Shown piece by piece: positions 27,270 through 36,192 of a stretch of 64,000 nt of DNA. The translations under genes were made by a program, and so were the position numbers. The notes under the pieces were generated by a model. The model had not been told where the DNA came from and ran no database searches. It saw nothing but the letters and a program-made list of their open reading frames with translations. Position 1 is the first letter of the stretch; each line of letters starts with the position of its first letter. This DNA is from Salimicrobium halophilum (GTDB taxonomy: Bacteria; Bacillota; Bacilli; Bacillales; Halobacillaceae). The stretch spans positions 310,001 to 374,000 of the forward strand of contig NZ_FNEV01000001.1 of NCBI RefSeq assembly GCF_900100295.1, written 5' to 3'.

Positions 27270-27506
27270 ATGGCATTTGTCATTACATCTCCGTGTAAAA
27301 CGGAAAAATCAGGTGAATGTGTAGAAGTATGTCCTGTTGATTGTATAGAAGAAGGGAAAGATATGTTCTATATCGACCCGGCTATTTGTATCGACTGTGG
27401 AGCTTGCGAAGCAGTTTGTCCGGTAGAGGCTATCTATATTGAAGATGAAGTACCTGAAGAAGAAACACCATACATCGAGATGAACCGTAAGTTCTTTGAA
27501 GAATAA
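27270..27506 (+). CDS. fdxA: Ferredoxin, Bacillus 7Fe/8Fe type
   Basis: 78 residues. The first half carries CKTEKSGECVEVCPVDC and the second CIDCGACEAVCP, ligands for a [3Fe-4S] or [4Fe-4S] and a [4Fe-4S] cluster. The acidic sequence and the ending EMNRKFFEE resemble the thermostable seven-iron ferredoxin of Bacillus schlegelii. A cytoplasmic electron carrier. ATG 27270 is nine bases from AAAAGGAGG; the ATG at 27261 abuts it. Confidence 0.93.
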   Translation: MAFVITSPCKTEKSGECVEVCPVDCIEEGKDMFYIDPAICIDCGACEAVCPVEAIYIEDEVPEEETPYIEMNRKFFEE

Positions 27507-27516
27507 ATAGCATAGT

Positions 27517-27546
27517 AAAAGCTGCCTTTCTATAGGCAGCTTTTTT
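27517..27546. terminator. Terminator between fdxA and acyP
   Basis: Arms aaaagctgcc and ggcagctttt with an 8-base loop and T runs on both strands, serving two convergent genes. Confidence 0.85.
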
Positions 27547-27551
27547 CTTCA

Positions 27552-27824
27552 TCATCCGATAATTTTGAAGCCATTGAAGCGCGCAGGTCCATCCAGGTCT
27601 ATCATATCCACATGCTGGACACGAGCGGCCGGTGAAGGCCCCTCTTTGATTTTAGCTATGAAGGAATTCATATTATCTTCCTCGCCATTTGCTATGATTT
27701 CAACCGTACCATCCTGTTTGTTCTGGACCTGTCCTTCAATATGGTAAGTATCTGCTAGTTGCTTGGCGGTCATCCGGAAACCGACTCCCTGGACCCGGCC
27801 GTGTACAATCATCTGTTTGATCAT
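27552..27824 (-). CDS. acyP: Acylphosphatase
   Basis: 90 residues. It hydrolyses acyl phosphates. The phosphate loop HGRVQGVGFR carries the catalytic arginine, and the catalytic asparagine is in GQVQNKQDGTVEI. Standard ferredoxin-like acylphosphatase length. AAAGGAG lies upstream. Convergent with fdxA. Confidence 0.94.
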   Translation of the reverse strand: MIKQMIVHGRVQGVGFRMTAKQLADTYHIEGQVQNKQDGTVEIIANGEEDNMNSFIAKIKEGPSPAARVQHVDMIDLDGPARFNGFKIIG

Positions 27825-27894
27825 TAGCTCACTCCTTTCTCTCGTGTTTGTCTTTACCTGCTAAGGAGTCAGTTTAAACCTGGAGGGATCTTTT

Positions 27895-28854
27895 ATGAAG
27901 AATATCGATATTCGAGATGTAGGATCGTTCAAATATGGTCATTATACGAATGAAGAAGGTGGTACAGGTACGACAGTAATCATCCATGAACACGGAGCTG
28001 TAGGAGGAGTGAGTGTACAAGGGAAGGCGCCGGGGACGAGGGAAACGGATGTTCTTCGTTCGGAGAACACGGTCCAGGAAATCCATGCCGTCACTCTGAG
28101 TGGAGGAAGTGCTTTCGGATTAGATGCAGCCGGGGGAGTAATGAGATACTTGGAAGAGAGGAATATTGGATTCGAGGTCATGGATCATCGTGTGCCCGTA
28201 GTGCCTGCTGCAATACTGTTCGATTTCTTTCCTGAGAAACCTGCTATTTATCCGGATCTAAGCTATGGCTATGAAGCAGCGAAGGAAGCATTTGCCGAAT
28301 CTCCCTTTTCATCCGGCAATTATGGGGCCGGAACAGGGGCGAGTATAGGGAAAATAAGTGGTTTCCCCTATGCTATGAAAGGAGGGATCGGTGTATATGC
28401 TGTAGAATCGGACGGGGTGAAAGTGGGGGCGTGTATTGCAGTGAACGCTTTCGGTGATATAATAGACCCGAATACAAATCGGATCATCGCCGGTGCTTAT
28501 GAGAAGGGCACGGGCTTTCTGGATACGGAAAGAATTTTGAGAAATTCCCCGGCTCTGGAGCAAACGCCGGAGGGAAATACGACGATCGGTTGTATTACCA
28601 CGAATGCACGCTTACATAAATCAGAAGCCAATCAGTTAGCTGCTTCCGCCCATGACGGTCTTGCCAGAAGCATCCGTCCGGTCCATACGCCGATGGATGG
28701 GGACGCTCTTTTTGTAATGAGTGAAGGGGAAGTGGAAGCCCCCCTCGTTTCCCTTACGTCGCTTGCAGTCTATGCTATTGAACAGGCGGTGACAGATGCG
28801 GTCAAACATGCCCATACGGCCTACGGACTGACCGCTTATCACGATATCGAATGA
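27895..28854 (+). CDS. P1-family (S58) peptidase, DmpA-like
   Basis: 319 residues of the self-processing Ntn-hydrolase family. The conserved N-terminal block VTLSGGSAFGLDAAGGVMRYL and GNYGAGTGASIGK precede the autoprocessing and nucleophile segment GNTTIGCITTNARL (threonine after GN). Members are beta-peptidyl aminopeptidases or L-aminopeptidases; the substrate is not determined here. GGAGGGATC precedes the ATG. Followed by the dynamin gene after 22 bases. Confidence 0.88.
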   Translation: MKNIDIRDVGSFKYGHYTNEEGGTGTTVIIHEHGAVGGVSVQGKAPGTRETDVLRSENTVQEIHAVTLSGGSAFGLDAAGGVMRYLEERNIGFEVMDHRVPVVPAAILFDFFPEKPAIYPDLSYGYEAAKEAFAESPFSSGNYGAGTGASIGKISGFPYAMKGGIGVYAVESDGVKVGACIAVNAFGDIIDPNTNRIIAGAYEKGTGFLDTERILRNSPALEQTPEGNTTIGCITTNARLHKSEANQLAASAHDGLARSIRPVHTPMDGDALFVMSEGEVEAPLVSLTSLAVYAIEQAVTDAVKHAHTAYGLTAYHDIE

Positions 28855-28876
28855 TTGGCAATAAAGGAGAACATAT

Positions 28877-31800
28877 ATGACGATGGTACAATCTACTTCT
28901 TACACAATGAAGCAACTCTACGCGTTTCTTAAGCAGGAAGGTCTGCATCAGCAGGCGGAGAAAGTATTGGATCTGTACGAAAAGGAAATCACAGGTACGT
29001 TCGCTGTCGGGTTCGCGGGACACTTTTCCGCCGGAAAATCTACGCTGATCAATTTTTTGGCCGGTACAGACGTTCTCCCTTCAAGTCCGATTCCGACGAG
29101 TGCGAATATCGTCCGTCTGAAAAAAGGAGACGAAAAGGCGATCGCCTATAATGATGAAAAGCAGCCGATTGCCGTAGAAGAATCCCGAGATATCGAGCGG
29201 CTGAAAGAGATGTGCAAAGACAACCGTCAAATCTCTTCTCTTTCTATATATAAGTCTGACGCTACCTTCCCTGAAGATGTGGAGTTCATTGACACCCCCG
29301 GCGTCGATTCCACAGACGATATGGACCGGACGATTACGGAAGGGTCGCTGCACGTCATCGATCATCTCTACTATGTGGTCGATTACAACCATGTCCAATC
29401 AGAAGTCAACAGCAGTTTCCTTCAGGAAATGGAAACGAAACAGCTCCCCTTCACCCTGGTCATCAATCAGATGGACAAGCACAGGGAAGAGGAAGTGCCG
29501 TTTGAGGAATTTTGCGCTTCGGTTCTTGAATGGCTCGATAGCTATGGGTTGGAGCCGGACGGGATTTTCTATACGACGATGCATCCCTCATTCTCGGCTT
29601 CCTGGGAAGGGAATGAACAGCTCCGTAACCACCTGCGACGCAAAATGGAAACCCGTGTACGACAGGATCATCTGGCATCTTTGTTTGATGAATTCAGCGA
29701 AGCTTTCCGGATGAAATATGACATCGAGGCCTATGAAGAGCAGCTGAAAACCTATGAGGGTTCTCCAGTGGAAGAAGCGGAAAATAAGATTCAGAGCGTA
29801 CAGCATACGTACGAAGAGAAGAAGATACGTCTGGAGGATTTATACAAAAGACGAGTGAGAGGTTTTCTTAAGAATGCGTACATTACTCCTGCCGTCTTGA
29901 GAGATGATGCAGCGTCTTACCTCGAAGCGATGCAGCCGAACTTCAAGAAAGGTTTTCTTTTCACCAGGGAAAAAACGAAAGAAGAACGGGAATTCAGGAC
30001 GAAGACTTTCCGTGATCACCTGCAACAAACGCTTGAAAAGAATCTGGAGTGGCCGCTCCGGGACAGGCTGCGAGAGCTCACAGAAGAGAGTTCCCTTACG
30101 AGTGAAGAATTGGAAGAAGAAATCCGTCATTTTCACCTGGATGTCGAAGAACAGGTGTTGGAAGATGCGATTGCCCGGGGAGCGGGTGTGACCGGAGAGT
30201 ATGTGCTGCGGTATATGGAGGATTTAAGTAAGCGGATTCTACAGTTGTATCAGCAGGAGACCGAGCGGATTTACAGGAAGATGAAGCTGCAGCTGGAAGA
30301 ACAGGAGACGAGAGAGCATTCACTTGTCGAAGAAGGTACGCAGGAAGATGTGAAGCAGAAACAGGAGATAGAAGCTGAACTTCAGCAGCAAATAGAGAAA
30401 TGGAAAGAAAAAGAGAAGCAGCTACGTGATGTTTACAATGACACGGGTATATCATATGACGAGGAAGTTATTGAACAGGGCCTATCTCGACGGGAAACGA
30501 TCGACGAGTCTGCGACGCTTGATATAGAGACGGATCAGCGTATGGAGAAGGCGGAGAGTGTGGAAATCCGGGAGTCTGAAGATTATAACCTGGACCATAC
30601 ACGGACCAGAGCCGATCGACTGTTGCCGCTGATAAAAGATTATGAGTTTCTGAACACGTTCTATGAATCCATCACAGAGAAGAAAGAGCGATTGGACAAT
30701 CAGCAGTTCACTGTCGCCCTTTTCGGAGCATTCAGTGCCGGGAAATCCTCTTTCATCAACGCGCTGTTAGGGGATGATTACTTGCCCACATCTCCGAACC
30801 CGACGACGGCTTCCATCAACCGTGTCATGCCTCCTGATGCGAGTCATCCGCATGAGACCGCTACGGTTACGTTTTATTCCGAAGAAGAGATGCTTGCTGC
30901 GTTTTCTTTTCTGGAAGCCTCTTCCCTCGAAGATGTAATGGATAAGGACGCTTCGCAACTCGAAACCAGAAAAAAGACGATGCTTGAAGCGTTCCAGTCC
31001 GGTTATTCTTCTATGGGAAACCTCCTGGACAGCCAGCAGCAGGTATCACGGGAAGAATTTGCGGATTACGTCAGTGTAGAATCGTATTCCATCTTTGTGA
31101 AAATGATCGATTTTTATGTAGACTCTTCCTATACGAGACAGGGCATCACTTTTGTAGATACGCCGGGAGCGGATTCCGTCAATGATCGGCATACCGACGT
31201 ATCCTTCAATTATATTAAAGAAGCGGATGCGATTCTTTTTCTGACATACTACAATCATCCCTTCACAAAAGCCGACGCCCGCTTCCTGCGGCAGCTCGGT
31301 CGAGTGAAAGATTCATTCGCTGTCGATAAAATGTTTTTCATCATCAATGCCAGCGACCTGGCACAAAGCGAGGAAGATCTCCAATCCGTACGTACGTATA
31401 TCCGATCTCAGTTGACGTATTATGGGGTAAGGCGCCCACGACTGCATACCGTTTCAAGCCTTCTGGCGAGAAAAGGACGAAGGGAGGAGAGTGACCTTCC
31501 CCCGTTCGAAAAAGAATTTGAAACCTTCATACATGAAGAGTTGCAGTCGATGGTTTATCAGTCCATCGAACAGGACATGAAAGAATCCCTCACATTCACC
31601 GAAGAGCTGATCGACTATGCGAAAGCGGATGAGACAGAAAAACAAGCACGGATGAAAAAGTGGCAGGAAGAAGAAAGGAAGATCTCTGAAGTTCTGCAAG
31701 CTGAGAAGACGAACGTGGATGCTACTGTCATTGTCCAGAAATTGAGGAAACAGTTCCATTACATGAAGGAGCGGCAACAATTGCAGCTGACGGACAACTT

Positions 31801-32395
31801 CAAAGAAGAAGTGAATCCTGGTACGATCAAGGGGAACAAGTTCGAAGTGAAAGAACAGCTGGATAGTGCCATCAAGCGTCTTATCCAGGGGTATGAGGAT
31901 GAACTGACGAATGAATGTCAGGCATTGACCCTCCGTATGGAACACTTTGTGGCGGCTAGTGTAAAAGAAAGAAAGAACAAAGTGACCGAACAGGTGAAAC
32001 AGATCACCGATTCCAAGCCGTTCGGTGCGGATGATCCTCGAACGGATTTAGAAACACCGTCGTTCCGCGTAACTTTTCCTGCTTATACTGAACTGACTGG
32101 TAACATCGGAAATTATACGAATACGAAGCAGTTGTTTGAAGCGAATAAAAAAGAGCAATTGAAAGAGGAGATTTCCGAGGAGCTACCCGCAATGTTCGAT
32201 CAGGCACTTGGGTCTGTCGAGCAGACGTTCGAATCCTACTATAGCAATGGTTACGAACAGGAGATAGTAAAAGAGATGCAGACTCTACAAGAAAAACTCA
32301 GTCATTACTATGCGAATCTCAGAGAAAACAGTACGACGTCCCTCTCCACGCCACAGCTGGTGGAATTGAAAAAGCGAATGGAAGACATCATATAA
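28877..32395 (+). CDS. dynA: Double dynamin-like GTPase DynA
   Basis: 1172 residues with two complete dynamin modules, the DynA architecture of B. subtilis. First GTPase: P-loop GHFSAGKSTLINFL near residue 46 and G3 DTPGVDS. Second: GAFSAGKSSFINALLG near residue 617 and G3 DTPGADS. Helical stalk regions follow each. DynA tethers and fuses membranes and helps repair them. The length agrees with the family. It has a strong terminator. Confidence 0.94.
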   Translation: MTMVQSTSYTMKQLYAFLKQEGLHQQAEKVLDLYEKEITGTFAVGFAGHFSAGKSTLINFLAGTDVLPSSPIPTSANIVRLKKGDEKAIAYNDEKQPIAVEESRDIERLKEMCKDNRQISSLSIYKSDATFPEDVEFIDTPGVDSTDDMDRTITEGSLHVIDHLYYVVDYNHVQSEVNSSFLQEMETKQLPFTLVINQMDKHREEEVPFEEFCASVLEWLDSYGLEPDGIFYTTMHPSFSASWEGNEQLRNHLRRKMETRVRQDHLASLFDEFSEAFRMKYDIEAYEEQLKTYEGSPVEEAENKIQSVQHTYEEKKIRLEDLYKRRVRGFLKNAYITPAVLRDDAASYLEAMQPNFKKGFLFTREKTKEEREFRTKTFRDHLQQTLEKNLEWPLRDRLRELTEESSLTSEELEEEIRHFHLDVEEQVLEDAIARGAGVTGEYVLRYMEDLSKRILQLYQQETERIYRKMKLQLEEQETREHSLVEEGTQEDVKQKQEIEAELQQQIEKWKEKEKQLRDVYNDTGISYDEEVIEQGLSRRETIDESATLDIETDQRMEKAESVEIRESEDYNLDHTRTRADRLLPLIKDYEFLNTFYESITEKKERLDNQQFTVALFGAFSAGKSSFINALLGDDYLPTSPNPTTASINRVMPPDASHPHETATVTFYSEEEMLAAFSFLEASSLEDVMDKDASQLETRKKTMLEAFQSGYSSMGNLLDSQQQVSREEFADYVSVESYSIFVKMIDFYVDSSYTRQGITFVDTPGADSVNDRHTDVSFNYIKEADAILFLTYYNHPFTKADARFLRQLGRVKDSFAVDKMFFIINASDLAQSEEDLQSVRTYIRSQLTYYGVRRPRLHTVSSLLARKGRREESDLPPFEKEFETFIHEELQSMVYQSIEQDMKESLTFTEELIDYAKADETEKQARMKKWQEEERKISEVLQAEKTNVDATVIVQKLRKQFHYMKERQQLQLTDNFKEEVNPGTIKGNKFEVKEQLDSAIKRLIQGYEDELTNECQALTLRMEHFVAASVKERKNKVTEQVKQITDSKPFGADDPRTDLETPSFRVTFPAYTELTGNIGNYTNTKQLFEANKKEQLKEEISEELPAMFDQALGSVEQTFESYYSNGYEQEIVKEMQTLQEKLSHYYANLRENSTTSLSTPQLVELKKRMEDII

Positions 32396-32422
32396 AAAAA
32401 CCCCCGGAAAGCCGGGGGTTTT
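32393..32422. terminator. Bidirectional terminator between dynA and the foldase-like gene
   Basis: CCCCCGG/CCGGGGG with a 4-base loop, seven A before and TTTT after. It starts at the dynA stop codon and faces the convergent gene. Confidence 0.9.
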
Positions 32423-32432
32423 AATTTACATA

Positions 32433-33113
32433 TTATACATTTACTGTGATGTCCGCTTCTTCGCGAAGTTGTTTGATGTGGTCGTTGACGGCCTGGCTTT
32501 GTTTCTGAGAAGACAACTGCTGTTTGATCTGGTCTTTCATCTCTTCGAACTTACCGATATCTTCCTGCTGTTCAGCCATCTTATCATATTGTTCTTTCGC
32601 TTCTTCATCCGTTACTTCCGGTACGTCTACGTTGTTTTCAACGTACTTTTGGACTTTCGCACTCGTTTTCAACTCTTCTTTTACTTCCTCTTCGGTCATA
32701 CCATTTTGTTCGAGGAATTTATCCCATTGGTCGTTTTCCGAGTATTGTTTCTTCATTTGATCGAATTGCTTGTTCACTTCTTCTTCTGTCACTTCAATAT
32801 CTGATTCGTTTGCTTTCTGGATCACCAATTCCGTACCGATAAGCTGATCGATTGCTGTCTGGTTGATTTGTTCTTCCTGTTCGGAAGGGTCCATACCGAA
32901 TTGTTCATATTGTTGTTTGACACTTTCTACATTGGATTCGAATTGCTGCTGGGAGATTTCTTCTCCGTTTACAACGGCAGCGGCTTCGCCTCCATTTCCA
33001 CTTCCATCGGACTGTTCATTATTGTCGGAACCTCCGTTACTGCTGTCGTCTGATGAGCATGCAGCCAGAAGTGTCGCTGTCAGAAATAAAGCGATGACGA
33101 TTACTTTTTTCAT
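32433..33113 (-). CDS. SurA-N/PrsA-like foldase lipoprotein without PPIase domain
   Basis: 226 residues. A lipoprotein signal peptide ends in the lipobox LLAAC, followed by a Ser/Asp/Asn/Gly linker and a SurA N-terminal chaperone-like domain (VNGEEISQQQFESNVESV, DQLIGTELVIQKA). The parvulin PPIase domain of PrsA is absent; the helical C-terminus would complete the SurA-N core. It probably acts on secreted proteins at the outer membrane face. AGGAGC precedes the ATG. The acidic linker agrees with a halophile. Confidence 0.82.
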   Translation of the reverse strand: MKKVIVIALFLTATLLAACSSDDSSNGGSDNNEQSDGSGNGGEAAAVVNGEEISQQQFESNVESVKQQYEQFGMDPSEQEEQINQTAIDQLIGTELVIQKANESDIEVTEEEVNKQFDQMKKQYSENDQWDKFLEQNGMTEEEVKEELKTSAKVQKYVENNVDVPEVTDEEAKEQYDKMAEQQEDIGKFEEMKDQIKQQLSSQKQSQAVNDHIKQLREEADITVNV

Positions 33114-33145
33114 GAAAAAGCTCCTTTCGGTAAAGCGTTAATTGG

Positions 33146-33174
33146 AGTGTAGCATACAGGTATTTCCGTGTAAA
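33146..33174 (-). promoter_or_regulatory. Promoter of the foldase lipoprotein gene
   Basis: TTTACA, 17 bases, TACACT on the minus strand, 33 bases before the start codon. Confidence 0.6.
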
Positions 33175-33211
33175 ACGTGCAGGAGGATTTACACATTTAT
33201 GCCACACTCTT

Positions 33212-33240
33212 TTGACTTTATCGAAGAAAAGTAGTAAAAT
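33212..33240 (+). promoter_or_regulatory. Promoter of the YdjO-like gene
   Basis: TTGACT, 17 bases, TAAAAT, divergent from the lipoprotein promoter. Confidence 0.65.
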
Positions 33241-33278
33241 TAAAATAATTGTTTATTCTCTAGAATGAGAGGTGAAGC

Positions 33279-33488
33279 ATGATGGCGTTCGGAAGACAGA
33301 ACCAGGAAAAAGCCCCGGAAGAAGAAACATCCATATGGGAATGTACAGCAGAGGATTGCAACTGCTGGATGAGAGACAATTTCAAAGACAAAGAAGAACA
33401 CACGTGTCCGATGTGCAACAGTGAAATGAAGAGATCGACGAAAGTTCTTCAAGTCGTCGAAAATAAAAGTTTATACTATAACCAATAA
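33279..33488 (+). CDS. YdjO-like cold-inducible small protein
   Basis: 69 residues. WECTAEDCNCWMRDNF and CPMCNSEMKRSTK carry two cysteine pairs likely to bind zinc. The WECTxxDCNxWxRxNF pattern matches B. subtilis YdjO, a cold-inducible protein of unknown role. GAGGTG precedes two adjacent ATG codons, either of which could start. Own promoter and terminator. Confidence 0.85.
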   Translation: MMAFGRQNQEKAPEEETSIWECTAEDCNCWMRDNFKDKEEHTCPMCNSEMKRSTKVLQVVENKSLYYNQ

Positions 33489-33491
33489 GAG

Positions 33492-33512
33492 ACGCGGGAT
33501 TCCGCGTTTTTT
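33492..33512 (+). terminator. Terminator after the YdjO-like gene
   Basis: ACGCGG/CCGCGT stem with a 4-base loop and T6. Confidence 0.8.
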
Positions 33513-33565
33513 ATTTTGCTATTTCCTGATATAATGGATAGGAATTTTGGAATGGAGGATGAATT

Positions 33566-35179
33566 ATGCTACAAGTACAAAACGTCAGTTTGCGTTACGG
33601 AGATAGAAAACTATTCGATGATGTAAATATCAAGTTCACAGAAGGTCACTGCTACGGTCTCATCGGTGCGAACGGAGCAGGGAAATCGACGTTCCTTAAA
33701 ATATTGAGTGGAGAGATCGAAGCACAGACCGGAGATGTAGCTCTTGGGAAAAACCAGCGGCTCGCTGTGTTGAAGCAGGACCATTTCGCCTATGATGAAT
33801 ACAATGTCCTTGATACCGTAATTATGGGATATGAACGCCTGTATGAAGTGATGGAAGAGAAAAATGCCATTTATGCCAAAGGCGACTTCACGGAAGAAGA
33901 TGGCATGAGAGCAGCAGAACTCGAAGGAGAGTTTGCTGAAATGAACGGGTGGGAAGCTGAATCGGAAGCGGCTCGTCTATTGACAGGGCTCGGTGTGGAC
34001 GATGCCGACCATGATAAGAAGATGAGTGAACTCGCTGCTAATGATAAGGTGAAAGTTCTTTTGGCACAGGCCCTTTTCGGCAACCCGGATGTATTGCTTT
34101 TGGATGAGCCTACCAACCATCTGGACATTCATGCGATACGCTGGCTTGAAGAATTCCTTATCGAATTTGAAAATACGGTCATCGTTGTTTCTCACGACCG
34201 TCACTTCCTGAACAACGTATGTACCCATATCGCTGATCTGGACTATCAGAAGATCCAGGTATATGTAGGGAACTATGATTTCTGGTATGAATCCAGTCAA
34301 TTGGCAAGAAAGATGGCCGAAGAACAGAACAAGAAAAAAGAAGAGAAAGTGAAACAGCTGAAAGAATTCGTTGCACGTTTCAGCGCCAATGCTTCGAAAT
34401 CCAAACAGGCGACATCCAGGAAGAAAATGCTCGATAAGATTACCCTCGATGATATCCAGCCTTCTTCAAGGAAGTATCCTTATATCTCGTTCCAGGCTGA
34501 CCGTGAAATAGGAAACGATCTATTGACGGTGGAGAATCTGTCGAAAACGATCGGTGGAGAAAAAGTGCTCGACAATGTAAGCTTTACGCTTAATAAGGAT
34601 GACAAAGTAGCTCTCGTCGGTTCTCATGAGTCTTCGAAAACCGTGTTGCTTGAAATCCTTGCAGGAGAAATGGAACCGGATGAGGGGACGTATAAATGGG
34701 GAGTAACCACTTCTCAAAGTTATTTCCCTAAAGATAATGCGCGTTTCTTTGAAGGAAATGAAAAAACGCTGGTGGAGTGGCTCCGTCAATATTCACCGGA
34801 AGACGAAACAGAAACCTTCCTGCGCAGTTTCCTTGGCCGGATGTTGTTCTCAGGGGAAGAAGCACTCAAGAGTCCGAACGTATTGTCCGGAGGAGAGAGA
34901 GTACGTTGTATGCTATCTAAAATGATGCTTTCCGGAGCCAATGTGCTTATTCTCGATCAACCGACCAACCACCTGGATCTCGAATCCATTACGTCGTTGA
35001 ACAAAGGAGTGGCGAATTTCAAAGGTTCCGTAATCTTCGCTTCCCACGACCATGAATTCATTCAGACGGTGGCTAATAGAATCATAGAAATATCTCCAAA
35101 CGGCATCGTGGATAAGGAAATGTCCTACGATGAATACCTGGACGATGCGAAAGCACAGGCGGAAGCCGCGAAAATCTAG
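33566..35179 (+). CDS. ykpA: ABC-F ATPase (YkpA/YbiT-like)
   Basis: 537 residues, two ATPase domains, no membrane segments; ABC-F proteins act on ribosomes. Domain 1 is intact: Walker A GANGAGKST, Walker B LLLDEPTNHLD, then a linker (about residues 245-300). Domain 2 is atypical: Walker A reads GSHESSKT and the catalytic glutamate of Walker B is glutamine, Q465, in LILDQPTNHLD, while its signature LSGGERVRC is intact. Degenerate Walker A in domain 2 is a trait of YkpA as I recall; the glutamine is an added change. Start has GGAGG upstream. Confidence 0.93.
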   Translation: MLQVQNVSLRYGDRKLFDDVNIKFTEGHCYGLIGANGAGKSTFLKILSGEIEAQTGDVALGKNQRLAVLKQDHFAYDEYNVLDTVIMGYERLYEVMEEKNAIYAKGDFTEEDGMRAAELEGEFAEMNGWEAESEAARLLTGLGVDDADHDKKMSELAANDKVKVLLAQALFGNPDVLLLDEPTNHLDIHAIRWLEEFLIEFENTVIVVSHDRHFLNNVCTHIADLDYQKIQVYVGNYDFWYESSQLARKMAEEQNKKKEEKVKQLKEFVARFSANASKSKQATSRKKMLDKITLDDIQPSSRKYPYISFQADREIGNDLLTVENLSKTIGGEKVLDNVSFTLNKDDKVALVGSHESSKTVLLEILAGEMEPDEGTYKWGVTTSQSYFPKDNARFFEGNEKTLVEWLRQYSPEDETETFLRSFLGRMLFSGEEALKSPNVLSGGERVRCMLSKMMLSGANVLILDQPTNHLDLESITSLNKGVANFKGSVIFASHDHEFIQTVANRIIEISPNGIVDKEMSYDEYLDDAKAQAEAAKI

Positions 35180-35183
35180 TGGT

Positions 35184-35200
35184 TGTAACATCAGTGAAAC
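35184..35200 (+). promoter_or_regulatory. Candidate WalR box before the LysM/3D gene
   Basis: TGTAAC, five bases, TGAAAC: 11 of 12 positions fit TGTWAH-N5-TGTWAH. B. subtilis yocH is a WalR target. The site is about 110 bases before the start codon, rather far, so support is moderate. Confidence 0.4.
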
Positions 35201-35312
35201 ATGAATGTTAGATTTGCAAACTCTTTGTTAGCTCCTTGTTCTTAAATTATCTGTTGTACCTGTTATTATGGGTATTGTGCAGATGAGATAACTCGCAAGG
35301 AGGAATTAGGAA

Positions 35313-36083
35313 ATGAAAAAGCAAATCGTAACACTAGCAACTACAGCAGCACTTACAGGTGCATTCGCAACGACGGTAAGCGCTGAGGATTATAACGTAA
35401 ATAAGGGAGATACACTTTGGAGCATCTCTCAGAAATATAATGTATCCGTAAGTCAATTGAAATCTATGAACGGGCTTAGCTCTAACATCATCTATCCAGG
35501 GCAGAATCTTTCTGTTGATGGACAAGCTTCTTCCGGAAGCACAGCAGTCAAAGCGGAATCCAATGTTTATACAGTCAAGTCCGGAGATACGCTTTATTCC
35601 ATCGCTCAAAGTCATGGCGCAAGCGTTTCTCAGGTGAAAAGCTGGAACAACCTTTCCAGTAACTTGATCCATCCCGGAGATCAACTTGCTGTAGGAAGCG
35701 GCGCAGCAGTCAAAGCTTCTACTAGCAACTCCAGCAGTGCAAGCCAAAGCAGTAACACTACGCAGTCGACAGAAAGCAGCCAGGACGACGTTGTAAAACA
35801 GTTCACAGCTGAAGCGACAGCATATACAGCTTATTGCACAGGGTGCAGTGGCGTTACCGCAACAGGACAAGACTTGAGAGCGAACCCTAACCAAAAAGTG
35901 ATCGCGGTAGATCCTAACGTGATTCCACTCGGTTCTAAAGTATGGGTTGAAGGATATGGTACAGCTATCGCCGGAGATACTGGTGGTGCCATCAACGGTA
36001 ACCGCATCGATGTCTTCATGCCTAACAGAGGCGATGCACTAGACTTCGGTCGCCGTTCCGTAACTGTTAAAGTTCTAGATTAA
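35313..36083 (+). CDS. LysM-3D domain cell-wall hydrolase (YocH-like)
   Basis: 256 residues. A signal peptide ends near VSAE, then two LysM repeats (YNVNKGDTLWSISQKYNVS near residue 27 and YTVKSGDTLYSIAQSHGAS near 86), a Ser/Asn/Gln linker and a C-terminal 3D domain with DPNVIPLGSKVWVEGYG, AGDTGGAIKG-like AGDTGGAINGNRIDVF. The three aspartates of the 3D family are present. It binds and cleaves peptidoglycan outside the cell, like YocH. Strong GGAGG ribosome binding site. Confidence 0.9.
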   Translation: MKKQIVTLATTAALTGAFATTVSAEDYNVNKGDTLWSISQKYNVSVSQLKSMNGLSSNIIYPGQNLSVDGQASSGSTAVKAESNVYTVKSGDTLYSIAQSHGASVSQVKSWNNLSSNLIHPGDQLAVGSGAAVKASTSNSSSASQSSNTTQSTESSQDDVVKQFTAEATAYTAYCTGCSGVTATGQDLRANPNQKVIAVDPNVIPLGSKVWVEGYGTAIAGDTGGAINGNRIDVFMPNRGDALDFGRRSVTVKVLD

Positions 36084-36099
36084 TAGAGCGTTTTATCAG

Positions 36100-36129
36100 A
36101 AAGCCTACCTCACAAGGTAGGCTTTTTAT
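36100..36129 (+). terminator. Terminator after the LysM/3D gene
   Basis: A 10-bp stem aaagcctacc/ggtaggcttt with a 6-base loop and T run. Confidence 0.88.
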
Positions 36130-36192
36130 TTTATTTTGTGACATTTATTGATAAGCTAGTTATATATTTTCCCACAGAAAGGAGTTTGAAAC

